From Chloroflexota bacterium (GTDB lineage Bacteria > Chloroflexota > Anaerolineae > Aggregatilineales > Phototrophicaceae): a DNA stretch of 64,000 nucleotides. The position numbers and the translations under genes were made by a program. Positions 28,871-37,116 of this stretch are shown in pieces; the first letter of the stretch is position 1, and each line of letters opens with the position of its first letter. Location of the stretch: positions 124,001 to 188,000 of the forward strand of contig JACAER010000017.1 in the NCBI GenBank assembly GCA_013388745.1, in the 5' to 3' direction. Below the pieces are notes generated by a model. That model searched no databases, was not told the origin of the DNA, and worked only from the letters and a program-made list of their open reading frames with translations.

Positions 28871-29478
28871 AGGACGCTCTTTTCCAGCGGATGGCGCGTT
28901 TTGGTGCGCTCCTGCGCTGCATAACCCAGGGTAATCACGCCCTGCGGCTGCCAATCGTCGGGGAGTTCCAGCGCGGCGCGCACCACATCGGGGCAAAACA
29001 GCGGCGCGCACATCCAGCAGGTGGCCAGCCCCAATTCATGGGCCGCCAGCATGAGATTTTGCCCGGCCATGGCCACGCTCTGGGCGGCCATCACGGCCTC
29101 ATGCTGCGCGCGCGGCGCATCGGCGTACATATCCATATCGACCATCGAGAGGCACAGCATAATCAGCACCGGCGCGCCTGTCAGGCGCTGATAGGAACGC
29201 GCTACGTCGGCGGCGATCACGTCTTCGGGGACATCATCGGCTTGCAGATCATGGCGCAGACGCGCGCCCATCGCCCGCGCCAGCCGCTGCTTAGGCGCCG
29301 CTTCGACGATCACGGCGAAACGCCAGGGCTGGCGATTGTGCGCCGATGGCGCCCAGATGGCCGCGTTCAACAGCGTCTCGATCACCGCGCGCGCGACAGG
29401 ATCGGGACGGTAGCGCCGCAATGAGCGCCGCTGGCGGATGGTCTCCAGAACAGGGGTTTGCAGGTCAAAAATTGTCAT
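28861..29478 (-). CDS. Nitroreductase-family protein, probable dehydro-F420 reductase
   Basis: A 205-residue FMN-binding nitroreductase. It starts [22 protein letters not shown] (R-R-S-x-R, the FMN-phosphate site), then [38 protein letters not shown], and ends QGVITLGYA. In Mycobacterium FbiB the same domain is fused behind CofE and reduces dehydro-F420. Here it is a separate gene between cofE and cofD, as reported for some Chloroflexota. The genomic position makes dehydro-F420 reduction the best hypothesis; a generic nitroreductase is the alternative. Confidence 0.82.
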   Translation of the reverse strand: MTIFDLQTPVLETIRQRRSLRRYRPDPVARAVIETLLNAAIWAPSAHNRQPWRFAVIVEAAPKQRLARAMGARLRHDLQADDVPEDVIAADVARSYQRLTGAPVLIMLCLSMVDMDMYADAPRAQHEAVMAAQSVAMAGQNLMLAAHELGLATCWMCAPLFCPDVVRAALELPDDWQPQGVITLGYAAQERTKTRHPLEKSVLWR

Positions 29479-29515
29479 CTTATAATAAATATAGTTCCCT
29501 TTTGCGCCAGGCGCA

Positions 29516-30289
29516 TTAACGATACAAATCCATCTCTGGCGGGCGGTTTAATTCTGCGGCCGTACCCGCCAGCGGAGCGAAGCGCAAGCCGCGCAGCAGC
29601 ACCACCGGACGCCCTTCGTCGGCCTCGCCTGTCAGCAGATGGGCCGCCGAGGCCACCAGATCAGCATAAGCCTGAATACTGATCTTAAGATGCCGCCCGA
29701 ACAGATCAGGACGGCCGCGCAAATCGAGTACCGCCGGCATGCCGGCGACACCGATCGCCACGCCGACGTTGCCGACACGAAACGGTCTGCCGTGCGAATC
29801 GCTGATAATGACGCCGACATCCACGCCTGCCGCCGCGCGCAAGCCTTGGCGGATGCGCTGGGCTGAAGCGTCGGGATCGTGCGGCAGCAGCAACACACGG
29901 GTATCGCCATGCTCGACATTCGATTGGTCGATACCGGCATTGGCGCTGGTAAAGCCCAGCCGATGTGTCACGACAAGCACACCGGGGGCTGTGCGCGAAA
30001 GCGCGCGGCTTTCGTCCAGCACCAACTGCACAATGCGGGCGTCCTTGTGCGTTTCTGTGGCGAGACGCTGGGCTTCGCTGGTCGGCTGCACGGTGTAGAG
30101 ATCGACAAAGCGGCCCTCAGACTTGGAGACAATTTTAGAGGCGATAACCAAGGCATCGCCGGTTTGCAGGGTCAAACCGGCGCGCGCCACGCCCGCCAGA
30201 ATGATCTCCACCAGATTATCGCCCGGCTGCACGAGCGGCAGGCCGGGTAAAGCTGTGGCGGTCAAAGTCACCGCTTCGGTGCTGCTCAA
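29516..30289 (-). CDS. cofE: Coenzyme F420:L-glutamate ligase CofE
   Basis: A 257-residue GTP-dependent ligase that adds glutamate tails to F420-0. Motifs are TGDALVIASKIVSKSEGRFVDL, DESRALSRTAPGVLVV, HGDTRVLLLPHDPDASA, IISDSHGRPFRVGNVGVAIG and DLRGRPDLFGR, all conserved in CofE. It lacks the C-terminal nitroreductase domain of FbiB, which is encoded by the next gene, 37 bases downstream. The ATG overlaps the npdG stop in an ATGA-type junction. Confidence 0.95.
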   Translation of the reverse strand: MSSTEAVTLTATALPGLPLVQPGDNLVEIILAGVARAGLTLQTGDALVIASKIVSKSEGRFVDLYTVQPTSEAQRLATETHKDARIVQLVLDESRALSRTAPGVLVVTHRLGFTSANAGIDQSNVEHGDTRVLLLPHDPDASAQRIRQGLRAAAGVDVGVIISDSHGRPFRVGNVGVAIGVAGMPAVLDLRGRPDLFGRHLKISIQAYADLVASAAHLLTGEADEGRPVVLLRGLRFAPLAGTAAELNRPPEMDLYR

Positions 30290-30975
30290 GCTTTATCCTG
30301 TTCAATGCCGGTAATGCGGATACCGGCGCCTTTGACCTTGTAGCGTTTGTTAATATACAGCAGCACGGGTGTCAAAGCCTCAACTGCGACGGCATTGGCC
30401 AGCGGCCCCGCGTCAATCCCGCGCATGCCGGCGGCGCTGGCAAGCTGCATGACATCGTTTTTGGCGTGTTCATCGTCGGAACAGATCAAGACGTCGCAGG
30501 CGACAACCGTCTCCGGGTCTTTGAGCTTTTCGGCGCTGACATTCTGGAACGCCGCGACAACCCGCACGCCCTCACCAAGATAGGCCTGGGCTTCGAGCGC
30601 TGCCGCCAGCCCCTGGGGTACATGTACTACGCGCACATGGGGCGGGTTGAGCGGCACAGTCAGATCAACGAATACTTTACCCTCCAGATAATCGCGCACA
30701 CTTTCGATGGTGTCGCGGTGGGCGTCATAGGGCACGCTCAACACCACCAAGCTGGCGGCCTTAGCGGCTTCAACATTATGCATGCCGGTCAGATAATCGC
30801 CCCCCAACTGGGCGTTAAGTTCTGCGGCGCGCGCTGCTGCTTTTTCGGCGCTGCGCGAGCCAATAATGACACGGTAGCCATGCAGCGCCCAGCGCACGGC
30901 CAGCCCGGAACCCTCTTTGCCTGTGCCGCCCAGCACAGCGACACGCATCACCATCGGTTCTTTTTCACTGGTCAT
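30286..30975 (-). CDS. npdG: NADPH-dependent F420 reductase (F420:NADP oxidoreductase)
   Basis: A 229-residue protein that exchanges hydride between F420H2 and NADP+. The Rossmann start is VAVLGGTGKEGSGLAVRWA with GSRSAEKA for the NADP phosphate, then SVPYDAH, DLTVPLNPPHV and DAGPLANAVAVEALTPVLLYINKRY, all conserved in F420:NADPH oxidoreductases. Alternative starts lie at 30954 and 30948 (MVM/MRV). It follows ssnA by 25 bases and overlaps cofE by 4, so it belongs to the same operon. Confidence 0.93.
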   Translation of the reverse strand: MTSEKEPMVMRVAVLGGTGKEGSGLAVRWALHGYRVIIGSRSAEKAAARAAELNAQLGGDYLTGMHNVEAAKAASLVVLSVPYDAHRDTIESVRDYLEGKVFVDLTVPLNPPHVRVVHVPQGLAAALEAQAYLGEGVRVVAAFQNVSAEKLKDPETVVACDVLICSDDEHAKNDVMQLASAAGMRGIDAGPLANAVAVEALTPVLLYINKRYKVKGAGIRITGIEQDKA

Positions 30976-31000
30976 CGATGTTTTTATCCTCTAAATAGCA

Positions 31001-32341
31001 TTATAAGACCGCTTTCGCGTTCAGAGTGTAACGTTCCCAGACGCCCGGCGCTAAGGCCAGCGCTTCGGCGGCGATAGCAGCCTCATCGAGGGTCAAAAGC
31101 TGGCGATCACGCATCAGGACGACACCATCGACAATGGTCGTCGTCACCATCGACGCTTCGAAGCCAAACAGGATATGCCAGGGCAGATTATCGACCGTCA
31201 GCGGTGTAAACGGATGATAATCTACAAAAATCATATCGGCCTGGGCGCCTTCGGTCAATTGGCCAATACGCTTCTCCGGGAAAAAGACCTGTGCCAGCGC
31301 GGCATTATTCCGCTGGGCGATTGCTGCCACAGCATAACCGTCTGCCCGGCGCGGATCGCGATGGGTGACTTTGTGGAGCAGATAGGCGGCCTTCCATTCT
31401 GCCCACATATTGTTGCTGAAGCCGTCGTTGCCCAGACACACTTTCATACCCTGCGCCATAAAGGTGTCAAAGGCCATCGCGCCGACGGCGTTGTTCATGT
31501 TGGAGCGCGGCTGGTGGGTCACCCAGACGCCTTTTTCGCGCAGCAGATCGCGTTCCTGATCGTTAATATGCACGCAGTGCGCCGCGATGGTGCTGTCATT
31601 CCAGATGCCGAAAGCCTGCAAGCGCTGCACGACGCGCTGGCCGCTGCGCCGCAGGCTGTCGTCTTCGTCGGCCTCGTGTTCGGCGACATGAATATGAAAG
31701 CCGCCGGCATGCGCGTCGGCACAGGCGCGCAGCACGTCATCGCCGAGCGTCAGGCTGGCGTGCAGCCCGAAGGTGCCGCGCACACGCGGCTCACGCTGTG
31801 AGGCGCGCATGAAACGCAGATTCTCGACAATGCCGGCGTGGGCCTTGTCCATGCCGTCGCGGTCGGTCACTTCGTAGCACAACACCGCGCGCAGCCCGGC
31901 CTGATTGACGGCCTGCGCGATGATGTCCAAACTACCGTCGATACAATTCGGGCTGGCGTGATGGTCAATGAGCGTCGTCGTGCCGTGTTTGACGGCGTCC
32001 ACCAGCGAAACCAGCGCGCTGAGGCGCACGGCGTCTTTGTCGAGCGCTTTATCGAGCGGCCACCAGAGGCGCCGCAAGATCTCGGGGAAGTTTTTGGGCG
32101 CGTCGCCGGGGATGGCGATGCCACGGGCATAAGCGCCGTAAAAATGGGTGTGCGCGCAGATATTGCCGGGCATCACGAGCTGGCCGCGCGCGTCGAGCGT
32201 TTCTTGCTGGGGATACTGCCGGCGCAAGTCGTCTGTCGGGCCGAGCGCACGAATCACGCCATCGTCGATCAGAATGGCGTGGTCAGGCAAGAGGCGGTTG
32301 GGGCTGCCCCAGGTCACGATGGTTCCATGAATTACCAACAT
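31001..32341 (-). CDS. ssnA: SsnA-type aminohydrolase
   Basis: A 446-residue metal-dependent amidohydrolase. Metal-site motifs are NICAHTHFYGAYARG, the conserved WW block (LRRLWWPLDKALDKDA), TTTLIDHHASPNCIDGSLD, GFHIHVAEHEADED, IAAHCVHI, and LGNDGFSNNMWAE. The LWW-x-LD and DHHASP-x-x-x-GSL blocks match E. coli SsnA specifically, rather than general deaminases. SsnA belongs to the xdhD-ygfK-ssnA purine/urate catabolic gene set, where it is proposed to open a purine-derived ring. It starts immediately after the stop of an uncharacterised gene and is followed by npdG and the F420 genes. Confidence 0.88.
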   Translation of the reverse strand: MLVIHGTIVTWGSPNRLLPDHAILIDDGVIRALGPTDDLRRQYPQQETLDARGQLVMPGNICAHTHFYGAYARGIAIPGDAPKNFPEILRRLWWPLDKALDKDAVRLSALVSLVDAVKHGTTTLIDHHASPNCIDGSLDIIAQAVNQAGLRAVLCYEVTDRDGMDKAHAGIVENLRFMRASQREPRVRGTFGLHASLTLGDDVLRACADAHAGGFHIHVAEHEADEDDSLRRSGQRVVQRLQAFGIWNDSTIAAHCVHINDQERDLLREKGVWVTHQPRSNMNNAVGAMAFDTFMAQGMKVCLGNDGFSNNMWAEWKAAYLLHKVTHRDPRRADGYAVAAIAQRNNAALAQVFFPEKRIGQLTEGAQADMIFVDYHPFTPLTVDNLPWHILFGFEASMVTTTIVDGVVLMRDRQLLTLDEAAIAAEALALAPGVWERYTLNAKAVL

Positions 32342-33025
32342 TTAAGGCTCACCTTCCAAAGGGATATTAAGTAAAGCCGGCCCGCCCTGCTGGGTGACAG
32401 CGGCGAGAATACGCGCCAGAATCATATCGTCTGGTTGGCCGCTATCCAAAAAAATCTGCCCCTCGTGCTGGTTGACGGAAGCAATCACGGTGCCGTTCTG
32501 GCACAGGATGCGAAGCTGGGGCGCGCTGCCGGTTTCGCGGCGCTGGGCGTCCCAGGTGCGGGTGAGCGCCACATGGCGGCTGCGCAGGGCGTGATAAAGG
32601 CGGTCAACGTAGTAGTCGTGCGCGCTGTACAGATCGGCGACAGTCTGCGCTTGTACGAAGCGATCCCAGGTGGTGTAGACGAAGGCAAACCTGCGCCGCG
32701 TCGGGTTCAACACCGGGGGTTGTTTGTCGCGCAGAGCGTCCAACTGCACCTTATAGTATACCTCATGTGCGCGCCGATGGCGCGGCTGCTGCGGCAGCAA
32801 ATCGCGGCGGTAGGCCAGCTCGACGCCGCGTTTGGCCGCGAAATAGTGAACCCCGCCGCTGCGCTCTTTGAAGACCGGGCCGCTGAGAAAGAGGGCGATA
32901 TACTCGGCGTAGACGCCGTTGGGAAGCTGCTGCTGCGGGATACGATACCAATGGTCATCGCGGGCAAATTTGAGGTCGCGGAGACTGTTGACGACGCCGA
33001 CCAGCACACGGTCTTCGGGATACAT
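32342..33025 (-). CDS. Conserved hypothetical protein at the head of the SsnA/F420 operon
   Basis: A 227-residue soluble protein without a fold I can name. It begins YPEDRVLVGVVNSLRDLKFARDDHWYRIP; other features are a Tyr/Arg-rich middle and a C-terminal SGQPDDMILARILAA. Its N-terminal pattern resembles DNA/RNA-modifying or nuclease-accessory proteins seen in Chloroflexota, but I would not assign a function. Its stop is directly abutted by the ssnA ATG (no gap), so it is the first gene of the operon. The upstream 149 bases contain a terminator of the preceding operon and must carry the promoter. Confidence 0.75.
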   Translation of the reverse strand: MYPEDRVLVGVVNSLRDLKFARDDHWYRIPQQQLPNGVYAEYIALFLSGPVFKERSGGVHYFAAKRGVELAYRRDLLPQQPRHRRAHEVYYKVQLDALRDKQPPVLNPTRRRFAFVYTTWDRFVQAQTVADLYSAHDYYVDRLYHALRSRHVALTRTWDAQRRETGSAPQLRILCQNGTVIASVNQHEGQIFLDSGQPDDMILARILAAVTQQGGPALLNIPLEGEP

Positions 33026-33125
33026 GGGGTTTCACGTAAAACTTATTGTGAACGGATACACTGATGATACTGCCAAAGGGGGCGTGATTAACAGCACCCG
33101 CGATTAAGAATGGATTTTTCGGCAA

Positions 33126-33155
33126 TAAAAAAGGGCACAGCCAGCGGCTATGCCC
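33126..33155 (-). terminator. Rho-independent terminator after the PLP enzyme gene
   Basis: On the minus strand GGGCATAGCC, a 3-base loop and GGCTGTGCCC are followed directly by TTTTTT (plus-strand 33127-33132). This is a strong intrinsic terminator 20 bases after the stop of the PLP-dependent enzyme gene. It separates the thrC operon from the SsnA/F420 operon. Confidence 0.85.
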
Positions 33156-33174
33156 TGTGTCTATCGCCTCAACT

Positions 33175-34548
33175 TCAGCGCAGCGCTTTGAGGCGGGCGT
33201 CCATTTCGGGGACAAGCCTCTGATGCTGCTGCCACCAGGCGGGATCGCGCTGGGCGTCGAGTTCCTGCACAGATTTGCCCTGCTGTTCGACCCAGGTATA
33301 GTACTTCAGGTTATGCCAGCGGGTGCGCGCTTCGTGCGTGCCGGGCATAATCCAGTCGATATGCGCGCCGTGCAAAAGGCTTTCCACACGCACCGCCGCC
33401 ATCACCTCGTCCACCGGGCCGTAGCATTCGTTCATGCTGTGCATGACGGAATGATAACGATCGAGCGAATCGGTGGCGACGGTGACGATCACATCGTCCT
33501 TGCCCATGTTGTAATATTTGGCGGTTTTGATAGCGCCGATGAGGTTGCACATGCCGCTGATGCCGAACAGGCTGCCGAGCATCTGCATCTGTGCCGCGTC
33601 TACCGCGTAACGTTTGATGATGGCGGCCTGCCCTTTTTCGTCAGAAATGACTTGCAGGACTTTTTTGCAGTCGAGATCGTCGATACACATCATGGCGTCG
33701 GTATTCCAGACGTTGTGAATCCAGGTGACATGCTTGTCACCAATGCCCTGAATATCATGCGCGCCGTAGCCGTTGTTGTAGAGCGTGGGGCACTGAATCG
33801 GCTCCAGGCCGACAATTTTGAGTGTCGGCCAGAGTTGTTTGAGGCGATCGCCCGCCGCAATCGTGCCGGCGCTGCCCATCGCCGAGACGAAAGCCGAGAT
33901 GTGCCCGGCCCCTACGCCGCGCGCTTTTAGATCGCCCGCGAGTTCGGCTACAGTGTTGCCCGTCACATGATAGTGAAAGCGGTAGTTGCCCATCTCGGCG
34001 AACTGGTTGAGGATGCGGATGTGGGGGCTGCTGGCGCGCAGGCGGTGCGTCTCGTCGTAAATCTCTTTGACATTGCTTTCGGAGCCGACAGTCTTGATGA
34101 TGCCGGAGCCGTAGCTTTCGATACGTTCGAAGCGCTCGCGGCTCATGCCCTCGGGGAGAATGACGAGGCTTTTGCAGCCCATGCGCCCGGCGACCCAGGC
34201 ACCGCCGATGCCGTAATTGCCTGTCGAAGGCCAGACGAGCGTATCAGTCTCCGGGTTGACTTCGCCGAAGAGCGTTTTTTCCAGCAGGCAGGAATAAGCC
34301 GCGCCGACCTTGTGGCTGCCAGACGGGAACTCCTTGCCGTAAATCACGACGATGTTAGCGTCTACACCGGTTAAGCCTTTGGGCAAAACGACGTGATACA
34401 CCTCGTCGTGCGCGTCGCGCCAGGTGATGTTAAACAGATTCACGGGGTCGAGCGGGTTGGCCTTGAGGGCTGCCAGCGCCCGCTGGCGCACATCCGGGGC
34501 AATCGTGTGTGGATGGAGCATTTCTTCAAAAGTGGGGCCGATGTTCAC
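33175..34548 (-). CDS. PLP-dependent lyase/synthase of the TrpB/cysteine synthase fold, substrate unknown
   Basis: A 457-residue fold-type II PLP enzyme. Lys80 in GKEFPSGSHKVGAAYS is the Schiff-base lysine, followed by WPSTGNYGIGG (phosphate/substrate loop) and AMGSAGTIAAGDRL (glycine-rich PLP phosphate site). The C-terminus is elongated relative to cysteine synthase. It is not a close match to threonine synthase, CBS or YgeX (2,3-diaminopropionate ammonia-lyase) by eye, but has the same fold as YgeX. It ends a four-gene operon (thrC, GT2, coiled-coil, this) with a terminator after it. Because YgeX is otherwise missing from the purine-catabolic set in this window, a diaminopropionate-lyase-like activity is possible, but is inference. 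Confidence 0.8.
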   Translation of the reverse strand: MNIGPTFEEMLHPHTIAPDVRQRALAALKANPLDPVNLFNITWRDAHDEVYHVVLPKGLTGVDANIVVIYGKEFPSGSHKVGAAYSCLLEKTLFGEVNPETDTLVWPSTGNYGIGGAWVAGRMGCKSLVILPEGMSRERFERIESYGSGIIKTVGSESNVKEIYDETHRLRASSPHIRILNQFAEMGNYRFHYHVTGNTVAELAGDLKARGVGAGHISAFVSAMGSAGTIAAGDRLKQLWPTLKIVGLEPIQCPTLYNNGYGAHDIQGIGDKHVTWIHNVWNTDAMMCIDDLDCKKVLQVISDEKGQAAIIKRYAVDAAQMQMLGSLFGISGMCNLIGAIKTAKYYNMGKDDVIVTVATDSLDRYHSVMHSMNECYGPVDEVMAAVRVESLLHGAHIDWIMPGTHEARTRWHNLKYYTWVEQQGKSVQELDAQRDPAWWQQHQRLVPEMDARLKALR

Positions 34549-34577
34549 CGAAAAAAACCTCTTTCTGTCATGGGCGG

Positions 34578-34811
34578 TCAGGTCGTCTGGTCATCATCTA
34601 ATTTCAACTGGCGCTCCAAAAAGCGCATCTCGTTTTGCAGGTCTTCGCGCTGGCGGGCGAGCGCGCGGTACTTCGCCAGGTACGACGTAGCCATCTGGTC
34701 GACGCTGCCGTGTTTAGCGATGAAAGCGTCAATCTCTTCGTCGAGCTTTTCATAGCGCAGCACCAGTTCGCGGTAAAGCTGCATCCGCGACTGCGTATCG
34801 TCCTCAGCCAT
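34578..34811 (-). CDS. Small coiled-coil protein
   Basis: A 77-residue acidic protein predicted to be largely helical coiled coil (MQLYRELVLRYEKLDEEIDA, then YRALARQREDLQNEMRFLERQLK). No motif is recognised. The ATG at 34811 overlaps the end of the GT2 gene by 8 bases; longer open frame upstream is antisense-free overlap with GT2 and not likely coding. It is 29 bases before the PLP enzyme. Its role is unknown; size and form suit an accessory or structural role. Confidence 0.7.
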   Translation of the reverse strand: MAEDDTQSRMQLYRELVLRYEKLDEEIDAFIAKHGSVDQMATSYLAKYRALARQREDLQNEMRFLERQLKLDDDQTT

Positions 34812-35835
34812 TGCTGTTTTCCTCCAGGGATTGTTCGGGGGCGCGGGCTTCGGGCGAAAGGTCTGCACGCTGCTGGGCCAGACGGCGCGCCGGGTCGTGG
34901 GCCTCAAAGCCGGTGGCGCGCGCCACGACGTAGAGCGGACGGCGGCGCACTTCGTCGTAAATGCGGGCGACATACTGCCCCATGATGAACAGGAAAAACA
35001 ACTGGAAGGATGACAGCAGCAGCAGCAGCGCAATCGTCGTCACCTGCCCGCCCAAAAATTCCGGCCCGACGATCAGGCGCAGCAGCGAGATAATGGGCAC
35101 GGCCAGCACCGCCAGCGTACCCAACAGCAGGCTGAAGGAGAGCATAATTTGCAGCGGGAAATAGGAAAAACTGGTGATGGCATCGAGCGCGAAGCGCACC
35201 ATCTTGCGCAGGGGGTATTTGGTTTCGCCCCAATGCCGCGCCTCGCGCACATAAAAAACGCCGGTCTGACGGAAGCCAATCCAACTGGTCATACCGCGAA
35301 TGAAGCGGTTATGCTCGGGCATGCGCCGCAGCACGTCGGCCACTTTTTCGTCCATGAGCCGGAAATCGCCTGTGTCGAGCGGGATCTGCACGTCGGTAAT
35401 GCGGTAGACGATGCGGTAGAACAGCTTGGCGGTGTAAATCTTGAACCAGCTTTCGCCCTTGCGCGCTTCACGCACCGCGTAAACCACGTGATACCCTGCT
35501 TTCCAGCGTTCGATCATCTCCAGGATGACTTCGGGCGGGTCTTGCAGATCGGCGTCGATGAGGACGACAGCCGCGCCCTGCGCGTAATCAATGCCCGCCG
35601 TGACGGCCGTCTGATGGCCGAAGTTGCGGGCGAAATGCACGGTCTTGACGCGCGGGTCTTTTACGGCCAGCTCCTCCATCAGTTGGGGGGAACGATCGCG
35701 GCTGCCATCGTTCACCAGGACCAGTTCCCAAGCGTCGCCGGTCGTATCCATGACCTTGCAGATACGCTCATACAAGTCGTGGATATTGCCTTCTTCGTTA
35801 TAGATCGGCGCGACGATCGAATATCGTGGTTTCAT
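34804..35835 (-). CDS. Family 2 glycosyltransferase with C-terminal membrane helices (DPM1/GtrB-like)
   Basis: A 343-residue GT2 enzyme. The N-terminal GT-A domain shows YSIVAPIYNEEGN, LVNDGSRDRS, ARNFGHQTAVTAGIDYAQG, the D-x-D-type LIDADLQDPPEVI and the C-terminal acceptor-site region WKAGYHVVYAVREAR. Two membrane helices follow (about residues 235-258 and 268-290), as in GtrB-type polyprenyl-phosphate glycosyltransferases. It probably charges undecaprenyl phosphate with a sugar, possibly the donor for a GT-C enzyme such as the one at 23.6 kb. It overlaps thrC by 4 bases (ATGA). Confidence 0.9.
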   Translation of the reverse strand: MKPRYSIVAPIYNEEGNIHDLYERICKVMDTTGDAWELVLVNDGSRDRSPQLMEELAVKDPRVKTVHFARNFGHQTAVTAGIDYAQGAAVVLIDADLQDPPEVILEMIERWKAGYHVVYAVREARKGESWFKIYTAKLFYRIVYRITDVQIPLDTGDFRLMDEKVADVLRRMPEHNRFIRGMTSWIGFRQTGVFYVREARHWGETKYPLRKMVRFALDAITSFSYFPLQIMLSFSLLLGTLAVLAVPIISLLRLIVGPEFLGGQVTTIALLLLLSSFQLFFLFIMGQYVARIYDEVRRRPLYVVARATGFEAHDPARRLAQQRADLSPEARAPEQSLEENSNG

Positions 35836-37070
35836 GGGTGTAAGATTTTGCGAATCGCTTCCAGATCGGGCGGGACACGCTGGCCGCCGGACACCGCGCT
35901 TTGTGCGCTCCTGATGTCTTTCAGACCATTTCCGGTGATGAGCAGCGCCACACTTTCTTCGGGATGAATCACGCCTGATTTTACAGCACGATGGGCGCCG
36001 GCGAAAGACGCAGCGGCGGCAGGTTCGGCAAAGACGCCCGTCAGACGCGCCAACTGGGGAATGCTCTCCAGAATCTCTTCGTCGCTGACCGCGACAAAAG
36101 CGCCATCGGTTTGGCGGACGGCACGCAGCGCTTTGGCGCGATCGCGCGGGAGCGCGGCGACAATGCTGTCGGCGATTGTATGCGTCTGAATCGGTTCCAT
36201 ATCCACGGCGTTAGCGCCCGTCTTCCAGGCTTCGACCAAAGGCGCACATCCACTAGCTTGTACACCAACAAGGCGCGGAATCCGCTCTATCCAGCCTAAT
36301 TGCAGCAAATCCCAGAAGCCCTTATAGACGCCGGCAATGATGTTACCGTCGCCGACGCTGGTCACGAGCACATCGGGCACTTCCCAATGCAGGGTTTCGG
36401 CGATTTCGAAAGAAACGGTCTTTTTGCCTTCAGTAGTAAAGGGGTTGATGCCCGTATTGCGGCACAGCCAGCCTTCCTGCTGCGAGAGGGTGAAGCACAG
36501 GTCAAAGGCGGTATCGTAAGAGGCTTCGACCAGCAGCACTTCGGCACCGTAGACCGCTAACTGGGCGATTTTGGCTTCGGGGGCGGTGGCCGGCACAAAA
36601 ATGATGATGCGCAGCCCCACTGACGCGCCGATGCCCGCCAGCGCCGCCGCGGCGTTGCCGGTGCTGGCCGCGCTGACAATCTGGACGCCCGTTTCCATGG
36701 CTTTGGCGACGACCAGCGAACTGGCGCGGTCTTTGAGCGAGGCGGTTGGGTTGCGGCCATCGTCCTTGACCCAGGCACGGCGCACACCGAGGGCTTTCGC
36801 CAGGCGCGGCGAATCGTAGAGGGGGGTGCCGCCAACGGGCAGGGGCGGCACTTTGGCGCTGGGCGCGATGGGGAGCAACACCTTGTAGCGCCACATGCCG
36901 GGGCGTGTGCTGGTGAATGTCTCGCGATCAAAGACGTACTGAAGCTGCTCGTAATCGTAGAGCACATCCAGTGTGCCGATTTCGCCGCAAGCGGGGCAAA
37001 CATACTGGACTGTGCCGGGAGTGTATGTCCGGCCACAGACGCAACAACGCAGTTCTTTTATTTGAGCCAT
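35832..37070 (-). CDS. thrC: Threonine synthase
   Basis: A 412-residue PLP enzyme converting O-phosphohomoserine to threonine. It has an N-terminal zinc ribbon (CCVCG, CPACG at about 9-30), then KDDGRNPTASLKDRAS with the PLP lysine at about 113, and STGNAAAALAG. This is the Zn-ribbon subtype common in archaea, cyanobacteria and Chloroflexota. The start at 37070 is preferred to the much longer open frame because it begins right at the ribbon. It is the first gene of the operon containing GT2, the coiled-coil protein and the PLP lyase. A carbamate kinase gene follows the other side with a 46-base gap upstream. Confidence 0.93.
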   Translation of the reverse strand: MAQIKELRCCVCGRTYTPGTVQYVCPACGEIGTLDVLYDYEQLQYVFDRETFTSTRPGMWRYKVLLPIAPSAKVPPLPVGGTPLYDSPRLAKALGVRRAWVKDDGRNPTASLKDRASSLVVAKAMETGVQIVSAASTGNAAAALAGIGASVGLRIIIFVPATAPEAKIAQLAVYGAEVLLVEASYDTAFDLCFTLSQQEGWLCRNTGINPFTTEGKKTVSFEIAETLHWEVPDVLVTSVGDGNIIAGVYKGFWDLLQLGWIERIPRLVGVQASGCAPLVEAWKTGANAVDMEPIQTHTIADSIVAALPRDRAKALRAVRQTDGAFVAVSDEEILESIPQLARLTGVFAEPAAAASFAGAHRAVKSGVIHPEESVALLITGNGLKDIRSAQSAVSGGQRVPPDLEAIRKILHP

Positions 37071-37116
37071 AAGGTGAATCCGCCGTGATGAAGCCGCGCA
37101 AAGGCAGGCAAAAATA

